This document shows positions 46,098 to 57,871 of a stretch of DNA of 64,000 nucleotides, piece after piece. Position numbers and translations under genes: made by a program. The notes under the pieces are model-generated. The model saw only the letters and a program-made list of their open reading frames with translations. It did not search any database and had not been told where the DNA came from. Source of the DNA: Aerococcaceae bacterium zg-252 (GTDB taxonomy: Bacteria > Bacillota > Bacilli > Lactobacillales > Aerococcaceae); the NCBI GenBank assembly GCA_016237705.1, contig CP066204.1:1498001-1562000 (forward strand), read 5' to 3'. Numbering within the stretch: position 1 is the first letter of the stretch; the number at the start of each line of letters is the position of its first letter.

Positions 46098-46319
46098 TTA
46101 TATTTCCTCCGAAGAATCATTAACACATTCTACAATCTCTGAAATATCACATTCCAATACATTACAGATTCTTAGTAACACATCAGTTGTAACATTTTCA
46201 CCGCTTTTTATTTTGTAGAATGTGCTTTTACTTACTTTTGCTTTTTTCATCAGTTCAGTATTTTTCATATCTTTATCTATCAATTTTTTAAACAATTTTT
46301 TATAGCTGAATTTTGACAT
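46098..46319 (-). CDS. Cro/C1-type controller protein of the restriction operon
   Basis: A 73-residue HTH protein ([20 protein letters not shown] ... [20 protein letters not shown]). Size and position as first gene before the methyltransferase fit a restriction-modification controller (C) protein; these are about 75-100 residues. A palindrome like the known C-box lies about 60 bp upstream. The ATG follows CTGGAGGTTAGTC. It would time methyltransferase before endonuclease expression after transfer to a new host. Confidence 0.75.
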   Translation of the reverse strand: MSKFSYKKLFKKLIDKDMKNTELMKKAKVSKSTFYKIKSGENVTTDVLLRICNVLECDISEIVECVNDSSEEI

Positions 46320-46379
46320 GACTAACCTCCAGTCATTTTCTTGTTAAAATCATATCATTTCTATTATACCACAAAACTA

Positions 46380-46392
46380 GTACTTATAGTAC
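46380..46392. promoter_or_regulatory. C-box-like operator of the restriction operon
   Basis: The perfect palindrome GTACTTATAGTAC contains ACTTATAGT, the core of the classic C-protein box (GACTTATAGTC). It lies just upstream of a minus-strand TATAAT (about 46364-46369), overlapping the expected -35 region. Only one box is seen, whereas many C systems have two. Confidence 0.55.
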
Positions 46393-46420
46393 ACTTTTGT
46401 TCTCTTTTCTCGAACCATTT

Positions 46421-46455
46421 TGCAAAAAAATCGGTGCAGCCCTAAGACCACACCG
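46421..46455 (-). terminator. Terminator after the SSB-like gene
   Basis: On the minus strand CGGTG pairs with CACCG (46451-46455 with 46432-46436), with inner pairs, followed by seven T. It separates the ICE core from the restriction operon promoter. Confidence 0.7.
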
Positions 46456-46462
46456 ACATCTT

Positions 46463-47122
46463 CTATCTCTCCGTTTCCTTTGAAGATTCTTTCTTTTCTA
46501 CAGGTTTTGCTTTTTCTTCAGCCTTATATTTCTTTATTGCTCCAAGTACTGATTCTTTCTTTTCTTCTTGCTTCTTCATCTGTTCCTTTGCTTTTAAAAG
46601 CTTAGACGATAGTATTCTAACATTAGTATGTTTCTTTTCGTTATCGTCAATGGATGATCTCACCTGTCCAAAAAGCTTTACAAAGTCTCCCTGCTTAAAG
46701 TTCTTTGGAATATCTCCCTTATCCCCATAAGCTGAGCAATTAGTGTAAATCTTATTTCCCTCATCATCTTTTGACACAACCGAGAAATTAACTACTTTAA
46801 AGGCTTCTCCATTCTTATTTTCTCTTTCAATTGTTTCAACCTCACCTACGATATTCCCAACAATATTCACCAGATCATTATCTTCTTTTTCAATTGCTGC
46901 ACTGTCTTTAATTTGTCCATTTTCTCTAAGTTCGTCAATCAAATAATCAAACTCATCATTAAGTAAACTCATACTGTCATTATCCATATACTCCTGATAT
47001 AACTTATCCAAGGCAACTTTATCATTGATTCCTTTTTCAAAACTAATTAGTGCCTTAGCAAAATCTTCGTGATTTTCGTTTGCCATTTGTTCAAGTGTAT
47101 TTCTCATTTCTTTGTAGTTCAT
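46463..47122 (-). CDS. ICE single-strand DNA-binding-like (OB-fold) protein
   Basis: A 219-residue protein. A central OB-fold-like segment (about residues 84-165: VNIVGNIVGEVETIER ... VVNFSVVSKDD ... GDFVKLFGQVRS) resembles the single-strand binding family. It is flanked by an acidic helical N-terminus and a Lys/Glu-rich tail. Element-encoded SSB-like proteins coat transferred DNA or assist replication. The ATG follows GGAGGAATATT. It is downstream of the helicase gene, separated by a terminator. Confidence 0.7.
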   Translation of the reverse strand: MNYKEMRNTLEQMANENHEDFAKALISFEKGINDKVALDKLYQEYMDNDSMSLLNDEFDYLIDELRENGQIKDSAAIEKEDNDLVNIVGNIVGEVETIERENKNGEAFKVVNFSVVSKDDEGNKIYTNCSAYGDKGDIPKNFKQGDFVKLFGQVRSSIDDNEKKHTNVRILSSKLLKAKEQMKKQEEKKESVLGAIKKYKAEEKAKPVEKKESSKETER

Positions 47123-47149
47123 AATATTCCTCCATATTTTCTACTAAAA

Positions 47150-47177
47150 TTGAAAAGGAGCTTGAAATAAGCTCCTT
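47150..47177 (-). terminator. Terminator after the helicase gene
   Basis: AAGGAGCTT (47155-47163) pairs perfectly with AAGCTCCTT (47169-47177), followed on the minus strand by TTCAATTTT. It overlaps the helicase stop codon. Confidence 0.75.
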
Positions 47178-50100
47178 AACGTTCATCATGCTCTTTTGAT
47201 TTATTTTCTTTTATTTCTGTTTGTTTTTCTTCTGACTGATATAACCTAATCTGCCCCAGGATAGATGCTTTTTCAGATACCTTATCTTTGCTTTCTGCCT
47301 TTGTATTAAGGTTATCCTCTACATCATAAGTAGTTTCAAAGTAGTCACTATCTCTAAAGTCATTATCGTATCTATCTGGCACACCATCATTGTCCAAATC
47401 TTTTGCAAGCGGATCATAGATATTACCATCGCCATCTCTTTCAAGACCTAATGCTTTTTTAAGGTCATTATCATCAATAGATACAAACTCTCCAAAGTCT
47501 CCATATTCCATTTCTTGTTTTAGAAATTCCAATGCCTTTTCTTTACTACCAAGGTCTTTGAGATAATCAATCTTTGTAATTTGTTCTCCATCGATATATT
47601 GAGTAGCTGTAAAGTCTTTTAAACTAATTTCATATTGAATTTCATGTTTTTCATCTGGTGTAGTTGTATATGCAATTCCAATATGAGCAATATCAGGAAA
47701 TAAATTATTAAAGTTTTCATAAGTATAACTGTCATCTTCATATTCCCTTTTACAAAAATCTACAATAACTCTTTTTACATCTTCAATTAGTGGATTAGGA
47801 TTTCCTTCCACTTCTCCCATATCAAGTAGCTTGTTTAATTCTGCAAGTCTTAATACTTTTGTCTTTAGCTCATCTGCTTTTTCAAAAGGCTTTTTCAGTT
47901 CCTCTTTGGCATTTTCCAGTTGTTCCTTTGTGATAATGAGTTTTTCTTCAAGACGATTTAACCTTTCAGGCATTTTATCAATAGCATTATCTAGTCTTGT
48001 AATATTACCATCTGCACTTGTACCAAGCTCTCCTGAATGGTTTGTAGCACCTCTTAAAGTAAAATTATGTTCATTGGTGAAGAAATTATAGCTTATCTCT
48101 AAGTCCATATTTCGGTACTGTCCTATAACCTTACTTTCATTAATTTTTATGCCTTTAATCGCTTCTAAGAGCTTTTCTCTAGCTATCTTTTTATCTCGAA
48201 TTATCTCACCATTAATCATGATAGAAGTGAATTTATTTTCACCACTTCTTTGTGGTTCAACATTTTCAATATCTTTTTTCACTGCTTCAATTAGCTTTTC
48301 AGTCCTTGCTATTTCTTCAGGATATGTCTTTGCAACCTTATCCTCTAATCTGTAACGATTGGACTTATAGTTTGCTTCCAGCATTTTAAGTTTCGTAACC
48401 TCATTATCCAAATCCATCTTTTCTTTAATCTTAGGATCACCTGTGGCAAGGGCTTTAATTTCTGCATAATTTAATGAACTTTCGTCCACATCTTCCGCCA
48501 CACGAACAGGAGTCTTTGAAGTCATTATCTGTGAGATGAATTTCTGCTTGTTTTCTATCGTCTGGTCGAGTAGGTCGGGGATATTACTATCCCTTTCCCC
48601 TCTAAGAACCGTGCATGAGAGTTTCCCCTCACACGGCTCAAGTTTTTATAAGCCCTAATTAAAGAGCCAGCGTATTTTCTTTATCATTTATATGCAAATT
48701 TCTATGACACCAAGGGTGTACTAATGTTTTAAGGGTAATATTGTTTTGATTTGTTTGATGTACTCTAAAGTCTGTATCAAGAGTTATTTTCTCTCCACAA
48801 ACAGGGCATATTCCGTTTTGTGTTTTATACAGTCTATTTATAACTGTACGCCCTTTAAGTTCGTTTCGCATTTTTAACTCTTCTCTTTCTTCAAAGTATA
48901 TTTGCCAATTTTCATCAAATGGATTTGCTTCAGCTTGTATCTTGGTAAATCTCTTAATATTAGTATCTGTAGCATATTTAAGACGAAGATAGTATTTCTC
49001 GCCATTTTCCATTCTGTCTCCAGTTGCTACACTGAAAGTCCAAGTTCTATTTCCAATTGTATGGAAATACTTTTTAGCTATCCATTTTCTACTTTTCTTA
49101 GGATGTCTACGAACACACCAGTCCCACATGCATTTATATATTTCATAATCAAGTTTTTCAAACGCTTTCATTGAAACATTATATTTCTGATAGTTTATCC
49201 AACCTATAATAATTGGATTTAATTTTCTAATCAGAATTTCTTGTTTCATTGACGGATTATCCTTTATGATTTGTCTTATTTTATCAACAATATCCTTGAC
49301 GTTCTTTTCAGATGGTTTTGTCAGCAACTTATCTTTATACATCCTAATATTAACTCCAAGAAAATCGAAACCATCATTTATGTGTGTTATGAGTGTCTTT
49401 TCCTCAGATAGTTCTAAACCTCTTTCTTCTAAAAATTTTACAATGATTGGCTTAACACCATTTTCAAGCAACTCTGCACTTTCTCCCGTAACGATAAAGT
49501 CATCTGCATATCTTACAAAATTAACTTTCGGAAAATAAACTTTCTTATTTGCTGTTCTTCTATGGTATTTTTCTTTTATTACTTTTTCTAAACCATCTAA
49601 TACCATATTAGATATTACAGGTGATATTAGTGAACCTTGTGGGTTTCCAGTTTCTGTAGGAAATAATCTTTGCTTTTCTATATATCCGCACTCAAGCCAA
49701 AGTTTCAATACAGACTTATTCATTGGAATATTATTCATTATCCATTCATGGCTAATATTATCAAAACAACCTTTTATATCTCCTTCAAGTACCCATTTTG
49801 CAGATTTCTTTTTATTTAGAGATGTAAAGCATTGCTCAATAGCATCTTGCGTACACCTTTTCGCTCTAAATCCATAAGAGTTAAAATCAGCCGTTGTTTC
49901 TGCAATCGGTTCAAGTGCAAATTTATATAAAGTTTGCATTGCTCTGTCTGTCATTGTAGGAATGCTAAGAGGTCTCTTTTTACCATTTTTCTTTGGTATA
50001 TACACTCTTCTAAGAGGTTTAGGTTTATATCCTCTTAAGTTTAACTTTCCTATTGCGTTATACTTTGCCTGTGGTGTTAGCCATAATTCGCCATCAACAC

Positions 50101-53100
50101 CACTTGTTTTCTTGCCTTGGTTTTCAGTTACCCTCTTAATCGCCAAGGCTTTTGCATAAAATGAGGTTGTGAGTAAGTGCTGTAAAGATTTAACCTTTCC
50201 GTATTTACTCATTTTCCACGCTTTCACAATACGCATTTGTAGTTTTTTAACATAGCTTTCTGCTACTGAAAAATCTATACTTTCCCAGTCTTTAGCTCTG
50301 TTAGTAGTAGCACACATTTTACTGTTCATTTGCTTTCTCCTTTCAAAAATTCTACAAGTTCTCTTGTGATTAAAAACCAAATGGAAGTCTGCACTCTTTC
50401 TAGTTAGGGCAAATTTTGAACCCCTATCCACCTCATTACAAGATGGCATTCGCTTTTTCCATTATCCTTTACCTGCACCATTATCAGCATTTCTTACGAT
50501 TTACCTTGCCTTTTGGCAATAGTACAGGCTTACCATGTTCCACTTAATTAACATTGATAACTTAGGCTCTACCTCTCTGCCGGCAGTCTTCTTGTCCGTG
50601 TAATCCCACTGTGGAAAGGATTATCCGACTACACACCATTTTGGTTCAGGCTTGTCAGCAACTTTAGCCTGTTCGCTTTAACGGCATTTATCAGTAGTTC
50701 ACATATGTTAGCCATATTATCAAGCCTCGCTCCCTAACCGCCTTGTTGCTGGCAGTTTCGGTATTCCCTCACGGTTCAACCTCAAATAGGGCTACTTTAA
50801 TATCGGCTTACCACACCTAAATGTAGTCGATACTTGGCTCAACTAACGGAATAGTCGGTTTGGTCATTATGCCAAACAGTTAAATTAAGCGACTTCATGT
50901 CGCACCCACAAATATGCATCAAAAGTGTTCTCTGTAACATAACGATAGATATTTACCTCCTTATTCTCATTTCCCTGCCTTACAATTCTGCCCGCACGCT
51001 GCTCTAAATCTGCAGGACGCCAAGGGACATCGAGGTCATGAAGTGCAATCAGCTTGTTTTGAACATTCGTGCCGGCTCCCATTTTCTGTGTAGAACCGAG
51101 TAATATCCTCACATCTCCCTTTCTTACCTTTGCAAAGAGTTCATCCTTTTGCTTGTCTGAGTTAGCTTCATGGATAAAGACGATTTCTTCTTTTGGTATT
51201 CCCATTGCAATGAGTTTTTTTCTAATATCATCATAGATATTAAACTCTCCATCACCTTTCGGTGTGGACATATCAGAGAATAGAAGCTGTGTGGATTTGT
51301 TCTCTTTTGTCTTATCCCAAATGGCAAACACATTTTTCACGCAGACATTTACCTCGCTGTCAGGATTATCAGGAAGCAAAGGATTGATTAAACGCTGATC
51401 TAAGGCAAGTTTTTTACCGTCATTGGTAATTTTAAGCATATTATCTTCATCAGGCTCTACAACCCTATTTCTCACATCATCAGCTCTTTCAGAAAGGCTC
51501 TTTAGGATTTCCTTTTGCTCCTCACTCGGCTCTGTTTTAATCACTTCATAGTGTGCTTCAGGTGTAGGAAGATTTAACATATCTGCTGTCTGAATATCTG
51601 CAACTTCCTTAAACATTGACATTAGTTCAGGCAAGTTATAGAACTTGGAAAATCTTGTTTTTACCCTGTACCCTGTTCCCTCCGGAGATAATTCAAAAGC
51701 AGACTGTGTTTCTCCAAATGTAGAAGCCCAGCTATCAAAATGCTCTAGTCCATTCTTTTTCAGAGTGTCATACTGTAAATATCTTTGCATAGTATAAAGC
51801 TCTGTCATTGAATTTGATACGGGCGTGCCTGTCGCAAAAACAATTCCTTTGCCACCAGTCATTTCATCCATGTATCGGCATTTCATAAACATATCGGAGG
51901 ACTTAAAGGCTTCTGATTGTCCTATACCTGCAACATTTCTCATTTTTGTATAAAGATATAGGTTCTTATAGTTATGTGCTTCATCAACAATCAACTTATC
52001 CACTCCCAGCTCTTCGAAAGTAATAACATCATCTTTTTTGAAATCATCATTTAACTTTTCAAGTCTTGTTTCTAATTTCTTTCTAGTCTTTTGAAGCTCT
52101 TTTACTGTAAAGTTTTGATTTCTGTCATGCTTGTACTCTTCTACATAATTGATAATCTCATCAATCTGGTCTTGAATATGCTTTTGTTGATATTCCTTAG
52201 ACATTGGAATTTTTTCAAACTGACTATGACCAATAATAACTGCATCATATTCTCCTGTTGCAATCTTCCCGATAAATCTCTTTCGATTCTTTGGTTCAAA
52301 GTCTTTCTTATCAGCCACCATAATATTAGCTGATGGGTATAGCTGCATAAATTCACGACCAATTTGCCCAGTAAGATGATTTGGCACAACAAATAATGAC
52401 TTAGTACACATTCCAAGTTTCTTTGCTTCCATAGAACTTGCCACCATTTCAAAAATCTTGCCGGCTCCCACTACATGGGTAAGCAAGCTATTACCACCAT
52501 AAAGTATTCTTGCAATTGCGTTCTTTTGATGTGGACGAAGCGAAATATCTGTACTCATTCCATCAAAGCTTAAATTTGATCCGTCGTATTCTCGATTACG
52601 AATAGAATTAAATTTTTCATTATAGGCTTTTACAAGTCTATTTCTTCTATCCTGATTGTTAAATATCCAGTTTTTAAACTCTTCTTTTATAAGTTCTTGT
52701 TTCTGTCCTGCAAGCATAGTTTCTTTTTTATTTAGTACCGAAGTCTTTGAACCATCTTGATTGAGAATTTGGTCAAATACCTTTGTTTCCTTTAGGGTTA
52801 GAGCGTCTTCAATAAGCTTATAGGCACTTACTCTGCTTGTACCATAAGTCATTTCTGCGAGGTCATTTCCCCTGTCTTTGCTCTTACCCTCAACATTCCA
52901 TTCACTGGTTAAATGTGAAAATTTAACTTTAATATCCCATCTTGCATATCCTGGAGTCTTTAATGTTTCAAATATGAATCTTTCAATATCTTTAGGTGGA
53001 ATCCAAGTTGCACCAAGCCTTACATTGATTTCACTGGCTTCAAGTTCTTTTGGCATTACTCTTTGAAGTTCTGCTTTTTGATATTCCAGTCTGCTTAATT

Positions 53101-56100
53101 CGTTTACAAGTGTTTCCCTTTCGTTTTCACTTTCTTCTGGAAGCATTCGTTCTGCTTGTCGTAACCTGTTGATATAACTATCTACAATACCTATTTTTTC
53201 TCTAATATTTCCACTTAAGTATTCCTCTTTCGTTACATATGTATACTTAAAGGAGTTAGTCTCATCACTACAAGCAAATGGTAAATCACCATCTTCCAAG
53301 TCAAAAGAAAGCTTCTTATTAAAACTAACATTCTCTTCCCTAATGTTTAAAAAGATTTCTCCTCTAAGTTTTTCTATAAGTGTATTCCTATCCTTATCTG
53401 TAAGACTTTCCATATAATCAAAATCTACATAACCTTTTTGAGAAATGGATAGCACCAAGGCTTCAAGTGAAGTATCTACATGATCTATTACTTTTGCCTT
53501 TGTAATGGTTCTTTTCGAAAATATATCTCCCTTTGCTTTAAAGTTTTCTTCTTCATCAAGTATCTCGATAGAAGATACCAAAGAAAAATTACTATCTTCT
53601 CTTAAGGCTCTGGTATTACTTAAGTTATTTACAAAACCATGTTTCTTAGAAAAACTGTCATAAACTGCGTTTAATTTTCCCTGAGACTCTTTAATTTCAG
53701 CTTCACTAAAGTCTTCTTTTTGCTTATATATTACATCCTTTAGTGCGTCATTTAATTCAAGATAATCTTTAATCTTTTCCTTGTTTTTGTCTGATACTTC
53801 TTTCTTAATAAAAAGTGAATTTTCCCTGTAATATACCTCATCATCTACGATTGTGTAGGAAAAGTTTTTTACATCATCTGTTGCTGGGATTGATGTTACT
53901 TCATCATCTAATAATTCTATCTCTTCATACTTCGCATCTTTTGATATTCTTTCGCCTGCAGCTCCAATACGATCTTTTAGAGAAGACATATTTATTTCAT
54001 AAGGTAAAAATGCTATTGGCTCACAAATAAGAGTTTTTCCAAATCTTCCGCTTACCTCTCTCATGTTTCCAAGGACTTGTTCTGGATGGTCTACAAAATA
54101 TTTATTATATACAATACCATTTCCATCTTCTGCTAAATGAACCCAGTCATCATCACGCTCAAGTACACTATCTCTTTTCTTCAGGAATATAATATCTGAT
54201 GTTACTTCTGTGCCGGCAACCCCCTTAAAGGTATCGTTAGGAAGTCTTATTGCACCTAAAAACTCTGCTCTTGCATTTATATATTTACGAATGCTTTCGT
54301 CTTTCTTATCCATTGTTCCAGATGATGTAATGAAAGCTATAACACCACCATTTCTCACCTTATCAATAGATTTAGCAAAGAAATAGTCATGAATTAGAAA
54401 GTTATTACGATTATATTCCCTATCATTAACCTTAAATTCACCAAACGGAACATTACCGATTGCCACATCAAAAAAGTTATTTGAAAAACTTGTCTCTTCA
54501 AACCCTTTAACTTGCACATCACTTTCAGGATAAAGAAACTTTGCAATTCTACCACTAACAGAATCAAGCTCAACTCCATAAAACTTCGACTTGTTCATTT
54601 CATCTGGAAGATTACCGATAAAATTCCCAACTCCCATCGATGGTTCTAAGATATTTCCACTCTTAAATCCCATTTCTAAAAGCGTCCTATATACTCCATC
54701 AATTACAATTTTAGGCGTATAAAAAGCTGTTAAGGTAGATTCCTTAGCAACCTCATATTCTGATGATGATAAATTTTCTTTTAAGAAAGCTCTTGCTTCT
54801 TTCCATTGTCCGCCTTTACTTTCATCAAAGATATCAGCCAGTCCACCCCACCCAACATATTTAGCTAAAGTTTCCTGTGCTGTAATATCTAAATCCCCTT
54901 CACCTTTTTCTATCCTGTTAAGCATTGAAATGGCTTCAAGATTATTATTTAACCTTTCACTTGGAGTAAGTTTATCAGGGAAAATATCTTTTGTAATTTT
55001 GAAATTTGATACTTTCTCCGGTTTCTTTTCCTTAAGTCCAAAAAGTCTTTCTAAGTCATTTTCTAACCTATAAGGAATAACTTCTGAACCCGTAATCATT
55101 CCTACAAGATACTCAACATTATCCTTTATTGTAACAGTCTTAAGACCACCGCCCATCTCGTCAAAGCGAGTTATAGTGTAGTCTTTATCTTTATAGTGAA
55201 CTTCGTCTCCAACAAGTAGCTTAGGTCTATCAAAACTAATCTTTTCTAATAACTCTTTATCATCTGCAAAACTTACTATAGGCATCATATGATTGCCATT
55301 TCTTAGAGGAGTAAGTCTTAAGTCATTCTTTTTTAGAATCTCATTAAAGCTCACTTCATCATCAATCTTATATGCCTCATGATCCATATAGACAGTTTTC
55401 CCAATAGATAAGTCTAATGATTTTTCTTTATCTTCTTCTGTATTAAGGTAATCAAAAAGTGTCTCTTGTTTTGCTTCAACTTGAGTAGCTTCTACAACAT
55501 AATCAGCAATCTTATATACTTCATATTTTCCAATATCAATTAACGTATCAACCTTTGTGCTTTCCTTAAAATCTACTCCTCGATTAAGTGAATAATCCAC
55601 TCCATCAACTTCTACTTTTCTTCCAGTATCTTCAAGGCTAATTCCTAAGCTATCTTGTTTACTTGCAAGTATAAATTCATTGCCGACTTTAACTGCTACT
55701 TTCTCATTTTGATTGTTATATGCGTAGTCTTTAAGGCTATCAACAAACTCGCTCATCGTAACAAAATCAATATTATCCTTAAATTCTTCAATCTGGCTTA
55801 TGCTTACTTCATCATTTATAAGATAACCTTTAAGTACATTAAACTTAGCAAGTTCAATGTCTAACTCTTTCAGATATTTTATCTTTTCTGATGTAACACC
55901 ATCCAAGCCTTTGTTCCAATCATCAATAAGCCATTTTAAATGTTCCATCTTCCATACAGGAAGTTTAGAATCTGCAATCTCAGTAATTTCATTTCCATAA
56001 AAGTCATACTCCTTTATGGCACTTATAATCTGCTCTAATTGTTCAAAATTAAAATCACCAATTTCAATGTTTGTACCTTGAAGTGCTTCTTCTAACTTAC

Positions 56101-57862
56101 TTGTAGCAAGTCTACTAATTGCAACATCTCTTTCTACTTCGTATTCTTCCATAATAGAGCCAACTTCTTCAGCAAAATTAGGACTTAATTCTTCTTCAAA
56201 TTCATTTATTACTTCATTGCTAGCTTCTTTAGAAATTACATCATCTTCAAAACTGAGTTCCCCATTAAAGACCATTTGAAGCTCATGTTCATCCATCTGC
56301 TTTTTTAATTCTCTATCTTTAAGCTCTCTAAAAGTCTTTGGGAAATCTTCTAAAATAAGTCTTTGAGCATTTAGTTCCTCAAGCTCATGAATATTAAAAT
56401 ATCCCCACTCAGGTTCAATTCCTAAAACAAGACCAAATGCATCTCCTGTTTCCATATCATACTCCGTCATATACCATGTCCAGTTGCTTCTAAATGGAAT
56501 GATATATGCTGCATGAACCTGAGTATCTGCTAGATTAGTATGCTCTTGGTCATAAAGTTTTGGAACACGTTCAAGCATTTCATCAGTCATTAAATTGTAT
56601 GGATCTTCTTTAGAATAGAAAAAGGAAGCTTTTTCTGCTCCCTCGTTTGTTTTCTCAATGCTATTTTCTAAGCTTCCACTATTTCCTTGATTGTCATCTC
56701 TTTCAAAGCTGAGAACATCGCCTTGTATTCTGGACTCGTTTCGCTCTCTATTTTCCAAGCTTCTATCATCTTCGGCTTCTCTTTTCTCATAAAGTCTATG
56801 GCTCTCTTTTGAACTTCCATCAAGTGTTTCACTAGGCTCTTCTCTTTGTAAAGGTCTATTAGCATTTGATAGTATTTCTCTTCGCTGCTCTCTGTTAGAA
56901 AGTCCAATCTCATCACTGCGTAAATTGGATTCGGAAATTCTTCCATGAATTTCTTCTCTTCCTCCAGTTTGTTCAAAGTCTTCTCCTTGATTATCGAAAT
57001 TATCTCGTCCGTATTCTCCAACCCTGAAAATTCGGTTTCCATCATTATCATCTCTTTCGTCATTTGATCGAATAGCATTCTCCATACCTCCTAATTCATT
57101 ATTATTTTCGTTAAGCTTATTATAATCGGCACCTATACTCTTTGTCAGGTCTCTACCCACAGATAAATTTCTTGTTCTTATCATTGTAGCTTCGATAATA
57201 TTGCCACAAGCATTGGAAATACAATTACCAACACTCATTAAAGAAATTCTATCTAGGTGCTTAAAATTTTCTTGCAAGTTATCCATTGGAATAGGATAAT
57301 CCAGGTTAAATCTATTAGAAATTGCAAAGCTAATAGAATTTCTCATAAAGTTTACAAATGAGTTTCTATCTTCATCAGCAATCCTCAGATTATTCGCAAG
57401 CTCATATATGCTTTCATCGGCGTATATTCTGCTAAGAGAATATAGGTTTTCCAATAGGCTATCACTTGAATCATATCCTTGTAGCTCAATCATGTCCTTT
57501 AATGTATTCTCATGCTTCTCTCTATCAAAAGACCATAGTTCCACTTCATTCACATTTCTATCCATCGATACCGTCTGACTAATATCGAAGATATAGCCTA
57601 CCTTTTGGAAAGCATTACTGTCATTTAGAATAGGTATCCCTTTTTGCCCTCTCATAACAGTTCGATTAAATCTTTCCCTCCACATATCAAAGCTTGCACA
57701 AGCTGTTGCATTAGGATTTTTATCATAGATACTAAGTTGACCTAAAAAGTCATATCTTTGATTATTTCCAATGACCTTTAAGAGCTTTAGATATTCTCTT
57801 TCACTATCTAAAACATTTCTTTTTACAAGTTCAATTATGTTGTAAAAATCATTCGGTCTCAT
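47176..57862 (-). CDS. Giant ICE methylase-helicase, split by a group II intron
   Basis: Two exons, 57862-50906 and 48564-47176, join in frame (DAYLW + QTIENKQKF) to give about 2781 residues. The N-terminus has an ArdC-like look ([20 protein letters not shown]). An N6-adenine methyltransferase domain is near residue 1065 ([11 protein letters not shown], then [10 protein letters not shown] in place of NPPY). A SNF2-type helicase follows: GAGKIF near 1797, [10 protein letters not shown] near 1957, [10 protein letters not shown] and [10 protein letters not shown] near 2290. The Walker A Thr is replaced by Ile, which may impair ATP use. Such proteins are conserved in Tn1549-like elements and large plasmids; a role in element maintenance or anti-restriction is inferred. 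Without splicing, translation stops a few codons into the intron at 50885. Confidence 0.88.
48565..50905 (-). mobile_element. Group II intron 2 in the methylase-helicase gene
   Basis: A 2341-bp intron read on the minus strand. The 5' end GTGCG is at 50905-50901. The ribozyme domain I-III region is at 50330-50905 (no gene). The maturase ORF is in domain IV, domain V at 48606-48639 (GAGCC ... GGTTC with a GAAA-type loop), and the 3' end is AC at 48566-48565. Removing it restores the helicase frame exactly. It is a different lineage from intron 1, judged by its maturase. Confidence 0.9.
48659..50329 (-). CDS. Group II intron reverse transcriptase/maturase/endonuclease (intron 2)
   Basis: A 556-residue LtrA-like protein. 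It has reverse transcriptase blocks ([60 protein letters not shown], catalytic [10 protein letters not shown]), domain X ([15 protein letters not shown]), and an HNH endonuclease end (CPVCGEKI ... [10 protein letters not shown]). I chose ATG 50329 ([15 protein letters not shown]) after AAAGGAG; the upstream frame to 50449 is ribozyme sequence. It looks intact and active. Confidence 0.93.
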   Translation of the reverse strand: MNSKMCATTNRAKDWESIDFSVAESYVKKLQMRIVKAWKMSKYGKVKSLQHLLTTSFYAKALAIKRVTENQGKKTSGVDGELWLTPQAKYNAIGKLNLRGYKPKPLRRVYIPKKNGKKRPLSIPTMTDRAMQTLYKFALEPIAETTADFNSYGFRAKRCTQDAIEQCFTSLNKKKSAKWVLEGDIKGCFDNISHEWIMNNIPMNKSVLKLWLECGYIEKQRLFPTETGNPQGSLISPVISNMVLDGLEKVIKEKYHRRTANKKVYFPKVNFVRYADDFIVTGESAELLENGVKPIIVKFLEERGLELSEEKTLITHINDGFDFLGVNIRMYKDKLLTKPSEKNVKDIVDKIRQIIKDNPSMKQEILIRKLNPIIIGWINYQKYNVSMKAFEKLDYEIYKCMWDWCVRRHPKKSRKWIAKKYFHTIGNRTWTFSVATGDRMENGEKYYLRLKYATDTNIKRFTKIQAEANPFDENWQIYFEEREELKMRNELKGRTVINRLYKTQNGICPVCGEKITLDTDFRVHQTNQNNITLKTLVHPWCHRNLHINDKENTLAL

Positions 57863-57871
57863 TTTTACCTC

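Noticed and set aside
56668..57078. 136-codon leftward frame inside the giant helicase gene
   Set aside because: It overlaps the intact helicase frame in another phase and has no ribosome site or family pattern.
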